NCBI RefSeq assembly: GCF_013185195.1
Contig: NZ_JAAZWC010000010.1
Location: 122,500 to 186,499, forward strand
Reading direction: 5' to 3'
Length of the DNA stretch: 64,000 bases
DNA from: Saccharibacillus qingshengii
GTDB lineage: Bacteria > Bacillota > Bacilli > Paenibacillales > Paenibacillaceae
Both the position numbers and the translations under genes were made by a program. Below the pieces are notes generated by a model. The model was given only the letters and a program-made list of their open reading frames with translations, searched no databases and had not been told where the DNA came from. Of this stretch, positions 25,041-33,637 are shown piece after piece (positions within the stretch are counted from its first letter, which is position 1; every line of letters begins with the position of its first letter).

Positions 25041-26101
25041 GCGAACTCATACCCAACCATCCACCTCTCGTCGGAACCGATGCCGCCCTGCCCCGCAGGC
25101 GAAGAGCGGCCGGAGCTTTTCGTACGCCCAAAGAAGCGAAGCAGTATTGGATCCTGCTCGTCACGCTGCTGCTGTTGGGCCTTCTTGCCGCTTACGGACT
25201 GTTGGTCTATAACAATCCGGTTCCCGTGACCTCCCCTTCTTTTGTGCCGGTTGTGCGTAGAAGAACGGTCGCAATCGTCGCTATGCTGATCGCGGCCGTC
25301 TGCCAGAGTCTTGCGACCGTTTCTTTTCAAAGTATTACGAACAACCGGATCATTACGCCGTCGCTGCTCGGTTTCGAAGCCCTGTATTCTACGATCCATA
25401 CCGGCACGCTTTTTTTCTTCGGCGCTGCGGCTTTTGTGAATTTCAGCGGTGTGGATTCTTTTCTCTATCAGGTGGCGGCGATGGTCGTGATGTGTCTGAT
25501 CCTGTACGGATGGCTGCTGTCGGGAAAATACGGGAATCTGCAAATTCTGCTGCTGGTCGGCATCATTCTCGGTACCGGTCTGGGCTCCGTCTCCGCATTC
25601 ATGCGGCGGGTGCTGGCCCCCTCCGAATTCGATCTGCTGCAGACCCGGTTATTCGCTTCGGTCAATAATGCGGATGCCGCTTACTTCCCGATTGCGATTC
25701 CGATTGTCGGGGTCGCCGCCTTCCTGCTGCTAACCCACGCCAGACGTCTGAATCTGCTGTCGCTGGGCAGGGAAGTCTCGACGTCCCTCGGCGGCCGGCA
25801 CAAAGCCGGCGTCATCTATACGCTTGTCCTCGTGTCGATCCTGATGGCCGTCTCGACGGCGCTGGTCGGACCGCTTACGTTCTACGGATTCCTGGTCGCC
25901 ACGCTGACTTACCAGGCCGCGCAGACCTACGATCACCGCTATGTGTTCCCCATGGCGTTCGCAATCGCGTTTGTGATCATTACGGGCGCGTACTTCATTA
26001 TGAATCATGTATTCCACGCGCAGGGCGTCGTCTCTATCATCATCGAGCTGTTCGGAGGCATCCTGTTTTTAATCGTGATTCTAAAAAGGGGCAGTCTATG
26101 A
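25037..26101 (+). CDS. Iron-siderophore ABC transporter permease (YclO-like)
   Basis: A 354-aa FecCD-type permease partner. A cytoplasmic arm of about 45 residues is followed by helices and the family segments VRRRTVAIVAMLIAAVCQSLATVSFQSITNNRIITPSLLGFEAL and GPLTFYGFLVATLTYQ. The ATG overlaps the upstream stop (ATGA), and the stop overlaps the ATPase start the same way, so all three are translationally coupled. Confidence 0.92.
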   Translation: MSELIPNHPPLVGTDAALPRRRRAAGAFRTPKEAKQYWILLVTLLLLGLLAAYGLLVYNNPVPVTSPSFVPVVRRRTVAIVAMLIAAVCQSLATVSFQSITNNRIITPSLLGFEALYSTIHTGTLFFFGAAAFVNFSGVDSFLYQVAAMVVMCLILYGWLLSGKYGNLQILLLVGIILGTGLGSVSAFMRRVLAPSEFDLLQTRLFASVNNADAAYFPIAIPIVGVAAFLLLTHARRLNLLSLGREVSTSLGGRHKAGVIYTLVLVSILMAVSTALVGPLTFYGFLVATLTYQAAQTYDHRYVFPMAFAIAFVIITGAYFIMNHVFHAQGVVSIIIELFGGILFLIVILKRGSL

Positions 26102-26850
26102 TACAAATCGAGAATGTCAAAAAATCGTATGCGTCCGACGTCCAGGTCGGGCCGCTGAATATCCAAATCCCCAAAGCGGGACTGACGTCGCTGATCGGGC
26201 CGAACGGCGCGGGCAAATCGACGACGCTGCTGATGATCGGCAGACTGCTCGATTTGGACGAAGGCCAGATCAGCGTGGCCAACCTGGATATCGCGACCTC
26301 CAAATCACGGGATCTGGCGAGAATCCTGACTATTCTGCGGCAGGAGAACCATTTCGTCACGCGGCTTACCGTGAGGCAGCTGGCCGGATTCGGCAGATTC
26401 CCCTATTCCAAAGGCCGCTTGACGCAGCAGGACGAAGAGATCATCTCCAAATACATCGATTTTCTCGATCTGACGGCGCTGGAACACCGCTATCTGGATG
26501 AACTGTCCGGCGGCCAGCGCCAGCGGGCCTATGTCGCGATGGTGCTCTGCCAGGAGACCGAATACGTGCTGCTCGACGAACCGCTCAACAATCTGGACGT
26601 CGCGCGTTCGGTTCAGATGATGGAGCATCTGAAGTACGCCGCTTCCGAGTTCGGGCGAACGATCCTGACCGTGCTGCACGATATCAACTTCGCAGCCAAA
26701 TATTCGGATCGGATCTGTGCGATGAAAAACGGGCAGATCGCGGCTTACGGAACGGTGGCGGAGATTATGCAGCCGGAGATTCTGACGGATATCTTCGAGA
26801 CGAAGATCGAGATTATCGAGGGGCCTTACGGGCCGATTGCGGTGTATTGA
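26098..26850 (+). CDS. Iron-siderophore ABC transporter ATPase (YclP-like)
   Basis: A 250-aa ABC ATPase with Walker A IGPNGAGKSTT, Q loop RQENHFVTRLTVRQLAGFGRFPYSKGR typical of the FepC/YclP group, signature LSGGQRQRAYVAM, Walker B YVLLDEPLNNLD and H loop VLHDINFAAKYSDRI. It is the last gene of the Fur-regulated operon; a GGGAATTCGTTCCC hairpin followed by GAATTTT about 40 nt downstream may terminate it. Confidence 0.93.
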   Translation: MIQIENVKKSYASDVQVGPLNIQIPKAGLTSLIGPNGAGKSTTLLMIGRLLDLDEGQISVANLDIATSKSRDLARILTILRQENHFVTRLTVRQLAGFGRFPYSKGRLTQQDEEIISKYIDFLDLTALEHRYLDELSGGQRQRAYVAMVLCQETEYVLLDEPLNNLDVARSVQMMEHLKYAASEFGRTILTVLHDINFAAKYSDRICAMKNGQIAAYGTVAEIMQPEILTDIFETKIEIIEGPYGPIAVY

Positions 26851-26888
26851 GAAGTTCCTGTTCACAGAATATTTGTTGAAGCTGCGAA

Positions 26889-26909
26889 GGGAATTCGTTC
26901 CCGAATTTT
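26889..26909 (+). terminator. Possible terminator of the iron-uptake operon
   Basis: GGGAA-TTCG-TTCCC stem-loop (26889-26902) followed by GAATTTTC. The stem is short, so this is a weak call. Confidence 0.4.
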
Positions 26910-27017
26910 CCTGAGAACAGAGTTCCTCGAAGGATTATAGAAGAATGATCAAAGAAGGATCATAGTAATCTCTCGTCATCCGGATCGACACCGCTGTGCC
27001 GGCTGCTTCCTGAAATT

Positions 27018-27159
27018 TAACGGACCGACACGACTCTTAAAATCGAAATTGGGCCTTTTTCGATTTTTAACGGAACGAGGCGGCGCTTAGGCGTGAAAAA
27101 TCGTGATTTTCGATCGTTTTAGCCGAGTTTGGGCGGCTAAGTGTCGCTGCGATCCGTTA
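27018..27159. repeat. Second array of about 50-bp-phased imperfect palindromes
   Basis: Units of 22 bp, each bounded by TAA and TTA, lie at 27018-27039 and 27068-27089, with TTA..TAA unit 27119-27140 and an overlapping unit at 27138-27159 (TAAGTG...CCGTTA, the reverse of the first two). Unit starts are 50, 51 and 19 bp apart. The spacer 27040-27067 is itself an inverted repeat (AAATCGAAA and TTTCGATTT). The wider interval 26851-27286 contains no gene; it also has a short direct repeat GATCCTTTAGAAGA near 27200-27230. Confidence 0.55.
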
Positions 27160-27286
27160 AAATCCGGACAGTGCCCAAAATCCCTTTCTAAGGGATATAC
27201 GATCCTTTAGAAGATTAGGATCCTTTAGAAGAAGCCCTCTTGGCTTGGCAGTCCGCAGCCCTCTACGATTAACTTTATAACGAACC

Positions 27287-27320
27287 AAAAAGGAGCGTCC
27301 ATTAGAGGACGCTCCTTTTT
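27287..27320 (-). terminator. Terminator of the rlmD gene
   Basis: AAAAAGGAGCGTCC pairs perfectly with GGACGCTCCTTTTT; on the minus strand it lies 50 nt after the rlmD stop. It would work in both directions. Confidence 0.9.
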
Positions 27321-27370
27321 GGGCTTATACTTCCGGATCGTCAGTGCCTGCGCAAGAAGATCGAGTCTCC

Positions 27371-29470
27371 TTACGCTTCTTTCTGCACCAGCACCGTCAC
27401 GCATTCCACCTGACTCGTCTGCGGGAACATATCCACCGGCTGTACCGATTGGATCTCGTAGCCGCCGTCGAGCAGCACTTTGCAGTCTTTGGCAAGCGTG
27501 GACGGGTTGCACGACACGTAGACGAATTTCTTCGGCTTCGCGCGCAGAATCGTCTCCAGGAACTTACGGTCCAGGCCGGCCCGCGGAGGATCGGCGACGA
27601 TCACGTCCGGACGCAGGCCGTCCTTCGCCCAGCGCGGCAGCAGTTCTTCGGCTTCGCCTTCGAAGAAGGTCGCGTTATCGCGGCCGTTCTGCTCGGCGTT
27701 GCGCGCCGCGTCGGCGACGGCTTCCGGCAGCACTTCGATGCCGCGAACTTCGGCGGCGTAAGGCGCCAGCCACAGACCGATCGTGCCGGTGCCGCAGTAG
27801 GCATCGACGACGGTTTCTTTGCCGGTGAGCGCGGCCGCGGCGCGGACGGTCTCATACAGCTTAATCGTCTGTTCCGGGTTCAGCTGGAAGAACGCGCGCG
27901 GCGACAGCGTAAAGTTCAGGTCGCCGAGCGATTCGTTCATCGCTTCGCTGCCCCACAGATGGATCATGCGCTCGCCGAAGATCAGCGGCGTCTTGAGCGG
28001 ATTCACGTTGATCGACAAACCGCTCATTTCCGGCAGTTCGAGGCGCAAGCGCTCGATCAGTTCGTCCTGACGCGGAAGATCCGCCGTCTCGGTGACGAGC
28101 GTAACCTGGATCTCGCCGGACTGGAAGCCGCTGCGTACCACGATGGTGCGGACGCCTTTGCGCGTGCCGCTGTCTTTGATATCGCTGCGACCGCCGCGGC
28201 TGTCGCCTTTGGACAGCGGCGTATTCAGCTCGCCGAGCACGGCCTTCACGCGGTCGATCGCACGGTTGACCTGCGGATGCTGGATCGGACAGCCGCTGAT
28301 ATCGACGATCTCGTGGCTGCCGATCTCATAGAGGCCGGCGACGATCTCGCTCTTGGAACCCTTCACGTCGCGGCGCTCCACCTGCAGCTGCGCTTTGTTG
28401 CGGTAGTCCCACGGACGGTCCATGCCAAGCGTCGGCTTGATCTTGAGATCTTTCAGATTGGCATAACGGCTGAACGCTTCGCGCACGATTTCAAGCTTGG
28501 CGCGCAGTTGGCCCGGATACGAAATATGCTGGATCTGGCAGCCTCCGCAGATCCCGAATACGGGACAAGGCGGCTCTACCCGGTCAGGCGATTGTTTTTC
28601 CACTTCGACAAGCTTGGCCTTGAGGAACTTCTCGTGCGTCTCCCGCACTTCCGCTTTGACCACTTCGTTCGTGATCGCGCCGTCGATAAATACCGCTTTG
28701 CGGCGGAAGTAACCGACGCCCTCGCCGTTGATCCCGATCCGCTTGATCGTGACGACGATGACGTCACCCAACTTCACCTGCTCGGCATCCGACGCAGCGG
28801 ACATCGGTTTGGATGCCCCGCCTGCGTACGGTTTCTTGCCCGGCACGGCGGCCGCGCTGTGCGGCTGCGCCGGTTTGGGCAGGCCCTGGACTCTCGCCCC
28901 GGCCGAACCCCGGAATCCGCTCGCTTCCGGACGGGTGCCCGCTGCCGTAGACGGTTTCTCGCCGCGCTGCGCCGCACTGCGGGCTTCTTTCACTTTGCCG
29001 CCCGCATACGGTTGGCCCGATGTCGGACCTCTGCCTTTGTCGCCCGCATACGCTTTGCCGGATGTGCTGCCGGTCACCGGCGCGCCCGCGGTCCGCTCGC
29101 TTTGACGCTTCTCGTAGCGCTCGCTTGGCGTAAGGCGCTGGCCCGAGTCCGCCGGCTTGGCCGAACGCGGTCCTGCAGAACGGCTTCCGCCTGCCGAACT
29201 GCCGCGGGCGCTTCCCGCGCCCCCGGCTAACCGTCGCTGTGCGCCGGACAATTCCGTACGCTCGCCCTGCGCCGGACGGCTGCCCGCGGAAGCGCTCTTG
29301 GCACTTTCCGGTTTGGCACTTTCCGTTCTAGCGCTTTCCGGTTTGGCGCTGCGTTTGACTGCCGGTTTCTTCTTCTTGCCGGATCCGCTGTTTTTCTTCT
29401 CTTCTTTGGCCGTTAGAATCCTGCGTTCCTTACGGCTTGGGGTTGTTGATTTTTCTTTTTTTTCGCTCAT
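27371..29470 (-). CDS. rlmD: 23S rRNA (uracil-C5)-methyltransferase RlmD/RlmCD with long disordered N-terminus
   Basis: A 699-aa protein whose last 470 residues are a normal TrmA/RlmD-family methyltransferase: TRAM domain from about 231 (KLGDVIVVTIKRIGINGEGVGY), four [4Fe-4S]-cluster cysteines (302, 308, 311 in CPVFGICGGC and 394 in ISGCP), SAM motif DAYCGTGTIGLWLA, DPPRAGLD and the catalytic YVSCNPSTLAKD. It methylates C5 of specific uridines in 23S rRNA; in B. subtilis one enzyme does both U747 and U1939. The first 230 residues are low-complexity Ser/Ala/Gly/Lys/Arg with AKPESA and YAGG repeats, absent from ordinary members. The ATG at 29470 has GGAGAG 9 nt upstream; one at 29554 has no such site. 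Confidence 0.9.
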   Translation of the reverse strand: MSEKKEKSTTPSRKERRILTAKEEKKNSGSGKKKKPAVKRSAKPESARTESAKPESAKSASAGSRPAQGERTELSGAQRRLAGGAGSARGSSAGGSRSAGPRSAKPADSGQRLTPSERYEKRQSERTAGAPVTGSTSGKAYAGDKGRGPTSGQPYAGGKVKEARSAAQRGEKPSTAAGTRPEASGFRGSAGARVQGLPKPAQPHSAAAVPGKKPYAGGASKPMSAASDAEQVKLGDVIVVTIKRIGINGEGVGYFRRKAVFIDGAITNEVVKAEVRETHEKFLKAKLVEVEKQSPDRVEPPCPVFGICGGCQIQHISYPGQLRAKLEIVREAFSRYANLKDLKIKPTLGMDRPWDYRNKAQLQVERRDVKGSKSEIVAGLYEIGSHEIVDISGCPIQHPQVNRAIDRVKAVLGELNTPLSKGDSRGGRSDIKDSGTRKGVRTIVVRSGFQSGEIQVTLVTETADLPRQDELIERLRLELPEMSGLSINVNPLKTPLIFGERMIHLWGSEAMNESLGDLNFTLSPRAFFQLNPEQTIKLYETVRAAAALTGKETVVDAYCGTGTIGLWLAPYAAEVRGIEVLPEAVADAARNAEQNGRDNATFFEGEAEELLPRWAKDGLRPDVIVADPPRAGLDRKFLETILRAKPKKFVYVSCNPSTLAKDCKVLLDGGYEIQSVQPVDMFPQTSQVECVTVLVQKEA

Positions 29471-29735
29471 TATAGTTAACTCTCCATCTATATTAAAATT
29501 GGATACTGCTCGCATCGCTTGTCCAACGTCCGTCCGCATCGTTTCCGTGTTCACTATACCATTTTACCGCAAAAAAAGAACCTGTTTCCGCCGCACATGC
29601 GCAAACTCCAAGCTGCCCGCCTTCCGAGAAAGTCCGGTTCGTTTGCGTATGTACTCCTGCGAAAAAGATTCTCCAAGCGCCCTATTCGGTCAACGGCGGC
29701 GCGTACCTCTTGCGGATCCCCGGCCGCCGTTTTGC

Positions 29736-30011
29736 CTACTCGTAACGTCCCGCCGCGAACAGCAGAAACGCCAAGCGCTCCCATTCCACTTCCGAACGGC
29801 GCGCTGCGGACGATCCCGGCGCCCCGGTCTCCGACTCCTCCTGCCCGTGCGCGCCGTCTTCGACCCAGGAAGCGATCCCCGACAGATAGTCTTTCAGTGT
29901 GAGGTTCGCCCAATCTTCGGAATTCCGTTCCAGATCCCCGGTCAGCCGGTGTACGAACTCGATAAAGCTTTCCCGTCCCGTGACGGCCGCCAATTCCTCG
30001 TGAATATTCAT
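29736..30011 (-). CDS. DUF7660-like small hypothetical protein
   Basis: A 91-aa acidic soluble protein starting MNIHEELAAVTGRESFIEFV with a good AGGAGGGTTAGGG ribosome region. The pattern FIEFVHRLTGDLERNSEDWANLTLKDYLSGIASWVED matches the DUF7660 family of small cytoplasmic proteins, which often sit beside toxin or immunity genes, although nothing of that kind is adjacent here. No catalytic motif is visible. It lies alone between rlmD and the HTH/DUF2975 pair; 29471-29735 has no gene. Confidence 0.7.
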   Translation of the reverse strand: MNIHEELAAVTGRESFIEFVHRLTGDLERNSEDWANLTLKDYLSGIASWVEDGAHGQEESETGAPGSSAARRSEVEWERLAFLLFAAGRYE

Positions 30012-30208
30012 CCCTAACCCTCCTGATACTTGAGCTTGTCCTACTTCACTTATCGGCTGGCAGGCGTACGGATTGCAGGTAAAAAAAGGATTGCGCAAAA
30101 AAGCCCCCTCCGCCACCGAGCGAAAAGGGACTTGTCTGTCTTCAGGAAAAACTCGGCCGCTGAAATCCAACGGGGCAGCCGCCCCGATCGTTACTCCGCT
30201 TATTTCGC

Positions 30209-30433
30209 TTATTCCGCTTCTTCGTCCATGTCCGCCCGGTACTCGAGCACATCGCCGGGCTGGCAGTCGAGCGCTTTGCAGATCGCTTCGAGCGTCGACA
30301 GCCGGACCGCTTTGGCTTTGCCGTTTTTGAGAATCGACAGATTGGCCATCGTAATGCCGATCCGTTCCGACAGTTCGGTGACGCTCATCTTGCGCTTGGC
30401 CAGCATGACATCGATATTGATAATAATCGCCAT
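30209..30433 (-). CDS. Small Cro/C1-type HTH regulator (YozG-like)
   Basis: A 74-aa protein that is almost wholly a helix-turn-helix of the XRE type: MLAKRKMSVTELSERIGITMANLSILKNGKAKAVRLSTLEAICKALDCQPGDVLEY. It pairs with the DUF2975 membrane protein immediately upstream, the same arrangement as yozG-yoaS in B. subtilis. The ATG at 30433 has GAGGTG 6 nt before it; a GTG at 30442 is possible. The stop codon of the upstream gene lies two bases before that GTG, so the two are an operon. Confidence 0.85.
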   Translation of the reverse strand: MAIIINIDVMLAKRKMSVTELSERIGITMANLSILKNGKAKAVRLSTLEAICKALDCQPGDVLEYRADMDEEAE

Positions 30434-30443
30434 AGGTTTCACC

Positions 30444-30926
30444 TCAGACCGTCAATTCATTTTCAAGCTGGATCGCGATCGCTTCCTGAAGCAGCTTCTG
30501 GAGCACCGCCGCAAACACGGCAATGACGAGCGACGCGAATACGATCACCATCCCGATTACGATGATTCCCGGCGCATCGTCGCGTTCCGCCATCAGGTAG
30601 AAGAGCGGCATGCCCAGCGTAAACAGTCCGCCGACGCCCATTCCGCAGTACTTGATCTTTTTGAGCGCCTGCACGGCCAGATCCGAGAACGCTCGCCTGC
30701 GCTCGATATGGACCAGCAGCCGGAACGACTCGACCAGCGCCCAGTAGAAAGGAATGGACGTTGCGTACAGGTCGATCCAGACCCAGATTCGGATCGAAGA
30801 ACTCTCCGGATACAATTCCGCCGCAAAATTCCCGATCTCCGGCACCACGAAAATATAAATGGCCAGAATCGGCAGTCCGATCAGGATGACGGCCGCCTTC
30901 AGAAAAAGTGTGATTCCTCGCTGCAT
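30444..30926 (-). CDS. DUF2975 membrane protein (YoaS-like)
   Basis: A 160-aa protein with four predicted membrane helices (about 7-29, 43-65, 90-112 and 120-145) and the DUF2975 pattern LVESFRLLVHIERRRAFSDLAVQALKKIKYC. Function is unknown; proteins of this family are nearly always co-transcribed with a small XRE regulator, as here, and may signal membrane state to it. The ATG at 30926 is preceded by GGGAAAGG. Confidence 0.85.
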   Translation of the reverse strand: MQRGITLFLKAAVILIGLPILAIYIFVVPEIGNFAAELYPESSSIRIWVWIDLYATSIPFYWALVESFRLLVHIERRRAFSDLAVQALKKIKYCGMGVGGLFTLGMPLFYLMAERDDAPGIIVIGMVIVFASLVIAVFAAVLQKLLQEAIAIQLENELTV

Positions 30927-31034
30927 AACCTTTCCCTCACTTGTCAATTGGATTGGATTTGCTTTGAGTTTAGCGCAATATTTATCGTTTTGAAATAAAT
31001 AATTATCGAATAATATTGTTTTACGCAAAAAAAC

Positions 31035-31090
31035 CTCTTTGATCGGTAGGAGACCTGTACGGAGCTCCTGCCCGGATCAAAGAGATTTTT
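31035..31090 (-). terminator. Terminator of the SDR gene
   Basis: CTCTTTGATC (31035-31044) pairs with GATCAAAGAG (31075-31084) across a structured loop; on the minus strand it is followed by GGTTTTTTTGCG. It lies about 45 nt after the SDR stop. Confidence 0.85.
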
Positions 31091-31134
31091 AGCCTGCATC
31101 CTGCTTGTTAAAGGAAGGGTGGGCGAACTTAAGC

Positions 31135-31893
31135 TCAGTAAGCCGTCCAGCCCGCGTCCGCCGTCAGCGTGACGCCGTTGACGAAGCTCGAATCGTCGGA
31201 GCCGAGGAACAGCGCCACTTTGGCAATCTCGTCCGCTTCGCCGATCCGCGGGTTGAGGCCCATGCCGATCATGGCGCGCTCCATGCCGAATTCATTCGGT
31301 TGGCCCATGGTCGCGGAGATGTTGGTCGCCACGCCGCCCGGAGCGATCGCGTTGCAGCGGATGCCTTTGACCGCGTATTGGAAGCCGACGTTTTTGGTCA
31401 GGCCGACCACCGCGTGCTTGGACGCCGTGTACGCCGCTCCCGCGCGCGAGCCGTTCAATCCGCCCGCCGAAGCGACGTTGACGATGACGCCCTGGCCTTT
31501 TTCGAGGAAGATCGGCAGCGCTTTGCGGATCGCCCGCATCGGACCGGTCGTGTTGATCGCGAAGACGCGCTCCCACAGCTCATCGGTCAGGTCGCCTGCC
31601 GGCGTGAAGCCGTCCATGATGCCCGCGTTGTTGACCAGGATATCGAGCGTGCCGTATTTTTCTACCGTATGGTCGATCAGCTGCCGGATATCGTCTTCGG
31701 AAGTGACGTTCGTTTTGATCGCAAACGCCTCGCCGCCCGCATCCTTGATCTCCTGCGCAACCGTCTCCGCCGCTTCGAGATTGATATCCGATACCGCCAC
31801 TTTGGCGCCTTCTGCCGCATACAAGATCGCGATGCTGCGTCCCATGCCCGATGCCGCGCCCGTTACGATTGCCGTTTTGCCCTGAAGTTTCAT
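31135..31893 (-). CDS. Short-chain dehydrogenase/reductase (SDR)
   Basis: A 252-aa classical SDR. It has the NAD(P) motif TGAASGMGRS (11-20), NNAGIMD, catalytic Ser in NVASAGG, YTASKHAV (Tyr-x-x-x-Lys), and IAPGGVATNI. Acidic residue after strand two (SDINLE) suggests NAD(H) preference. The substrate cannot be named; relatives act as alcohol or sugar dehydrogenases or 3-oxoacyl reductases. A ribosome site GGGAGG precedes the ATG. It diverges from a TetR regulator at 32096, and repeated 13-bp motifs between them suggest that the regulator controls it. Confidence 0.9.
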   Translation of the reverse strand: MKLQGKTAIVTGAASGMGRSIAILYAAEGAKVAVSDINLEAAETVAQEIKDAGGEAFAIKTNVTSEDDIRQLIDHTVEKYGTLDILVNNAGIMDGFTPAGDLTDELWERVFAINTTGPMRAIRKALPIFLEKGQGVIVNVASAGGLNGSRAGAAYTASKHAVVGLTKNVGFQYAVKGIRCNAIAPGGVATNISATMGQPNEFGMERAMIGMGLNPRIGEADEIAKVALFLGSDDSSFVNGVTLTADAGWTAY

Positions 31894-31934
31894 CGTTTGG
31901 CCTCCCGTTTCCTTGTGTGAGTATCGTTCGTCAA

Positions 31935-32051
31935 CAAATGTTCATTAAATGTCGGCAAATTCAGTATAATCAATCATAGACAGCGCCTACAATCGGTAAA
32001 AGAAAGCGCTTTTGTACATTAATGGACAGTCCGGCAGGCAAATGTTCATTA
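31935..32051. promoter_or_regulatory. Operator region shared by the SDR and TetR genes
   Basis: The 13-mer CAAATGTTCATTA occurs twice as perfect direct copies (31935-31947 and 32039-32051), flanking the near-palindrome TGTACATTAATGGACA (32013-32028). All three share an ATTAATG/TTCATTA core. This is the expected target of the divergent TetR protein. Confidence 0.6.
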
Positions 32052-32095
32052 GAAGACGGGCGCGATGGCATCCATACAATCAAGGAGGCACAACG

Positions 32096-32749
32096 ATGAA
32101 AAATCGGTTTACGGATTCCGCGGGCAGCGGGTCTCTTTCTCAGACCGACCGCCGGGTTCGCAAGTCCAAGCAGGCGCTCAAAGAAACGCTGATCGCCCTG
32201 ATGCACGAACGCGACTTCAAGGAAATCTCGATTACCGATCTGGTAAGCGGCGCCGACCTCAATCGCGGAACCTTTTACAACCATTATCGGGACAAAGAAC
32301 AGCTGCTGGCCGAGACGGTCGAAGACGCCATGGTCGACCTGATCGCCTCGTTCCGGGAACCCTATCTGCGATCGGATTCTTTTGCCTTAAAAGAACTGAC
32401 CGCGCCGGGCATCAAAATTTTCGAACATGTGCACCGCCACGCCGCTTTTTACACGCTGATCGTCGAATCGCAGGCGCTGCCCGGCCTGGCGGACCGGATC
32501 TGCGGCGTCATCAAAGAGCTGAGCCTGCACGACCTCGAAGCCCAAGGCGACAACCCCCGGATCAACCGCGAACTGTACGCCGGGTATCAGGCCTACGCGA
32601 TCTGGGGCATGATTCTGGAGTGGATCAAAAGCGGCTACGCCTATACGCCGGAGCATATGGCCGGGCAGCTGCTGGAGTATATCCGCAGTCTGCCGACGGA
32701 AGTCGTATACCGCACCGGCGGCGCCAACCGAAGCGAAACGGATACGTAA
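32096..32749 (+). CDS. TetR/AcrR family regulator, divergent from the SDR
   Basis: A 217-aa regulator. After a short polar tail, the HTH covers about 20-66 (KSKQALKETLIALMHERDFKEISITDLVSGADLNRGTFYNHYRDKEQLL), and a helical ligand domain fills the rest, with a TetR_C-like HAAFYTLIVESQALPGLAD region. An AAGGAGG site is 8 nt before the ATG. It probably represses itself and the SDR through the sites at 31935-32051. The inducer is unknown. Confidence 0.88.
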   Translation: MKNRFTDSAGSGSLSQTDRRVRKSKQALKETLIALMHERDFKEISITDLVSGADLNRGTFYNHYRDKEQLLAETVEDAMVDLIASFREPYLRSDSFALKELTAPGIKIFEHVHRHAAFYTLIVESQALPGLADRICGVIKELSLHDLEAQGDNPRINRELYAGYQAYAIWGMILEWIKSGYAYTPEHMAGQLLEYIRSLPTEVVYRTGGANRSETDT

Positions 32750-32869
32750 GCGGCAGGCGTGCAGGGAATCCGGACATGCCAAAAACCCCGCTTTACCGGA
32801 AAAGTTTCGGCGTAAGCAGGGAAAATTCGGATTCGATCGATGCCGTCAGCGCCTCGGGAGCGGCTGCGC

Positions 32870-33565
32870 TTATCCGCTCTTGGCCCGGCGGCGGCTCTTC
32901 ATGCGGGTCTCGGACGGCACATACGGCGACACGCTCTCATCCATGCGCGTCATCCAGACGTAAACGAGCAGACCGAGAATCGGGATCAAGCCGAGCAGCG
33001 CCATCGCCTGAGGCAGCGAACGCCGGCGCGAGCCCGTATAGATCGCATAGACGGACAGCAGGGTCAGCAGACCGAAATCGATCGTCATGACATGAACGAA
33101 ATGCGACGTACGGAACGCTTCCGCATATACGTTCAGGTCGCCCAGGGCAAGTCCCCAGACCATGACGGAGAGCGTCAATACGAACAGAATGGCGTGCGTG
33201 ACCGACGATTCGGCTGTGCGGCGCAGCTTCTCGGGCAGACGCAGATCGTGCGAACCGGCATGCGTCGCCGAAGTCAGCATATAATAAGGCAGCAGTGCGA
33301 ACACGCCCAATGCGAAAGACAGCAGTACGAACGGCCACGCCGGTACCTTGCGGTCATCGTGGCGCAGCAGCATGCAGGCAAACGTCAGCGGAAACAGACC
33401 GAGCAGGGTAAACATGGCCATCAGCGAAGGTTCATCGGACTGCAGTCTGAGTAGGGAACGAAGCCACGGATCTTCCCCACCGCCCGCTCCGGGCGCAAAA
33501 AACAGCGCGTACACGATGAAGGCCAGCCAGACGACGAGCAGCAGCACTCGGGAAACGCGGGTCAT
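32870..33565 (-). CDS. Membrane protein of unknown function, six helices
   Basis: A 231-aa integral membrane protein with six hydrophobic segments and a basic C-terminus (RMKSRRRAKSG). The pattern of ALGVFALLPYYML and DFGLLTLLSVYAIY resembles DUF2834-like membrane proteins, but the match is loose and I do not claim the family. An AGGTG site lies about 8 nt before the ATG at 33565. It is monocistronic. Nothing in its surroundings suggests a role. Confidence 0.65.
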   Translation of the reverse strand: MTRVSRVLLLVVWLAFIVYALFFAPGAGGGEDPWLRSLLRLQSDEPSLMAMFTLLGLFPLTFACMLLRHDDRKVPAWPFVLLSFALGVFALLPYYMLTSATHAGSHDLRLPEKLRRTAESSVTHAILFVLTLSVMVWGLALGDLNVYAEAFRTSHFVHVMTIDFGLLTLLSVYAIYTGSRRRSLPQAMALLGLIPILGLLVYVWMTRMDESVSPYVPSETRMKSRRRAKSG

Positions 33566-33637
33566 GGCGGTCACACCTTTCTCTGGGAATGGGGGGAAGG
33601 GTCGGATCAGCCGGTTCCCGCTCAGGCGGCAGCGGCT

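Noticed and set aside
26850..26940. A third copy of the MITE-like repeat
   Set aside because: Only generic similarity (GAAGTTCC, GAATTTTCC); the 13-bp terminal repeats are absent.
27225..27512. A 95-codon minus-strand ORF beside the rlmD end
   Set aside because: It overlaps rlmD in another frame and the terminator, and has no domain.
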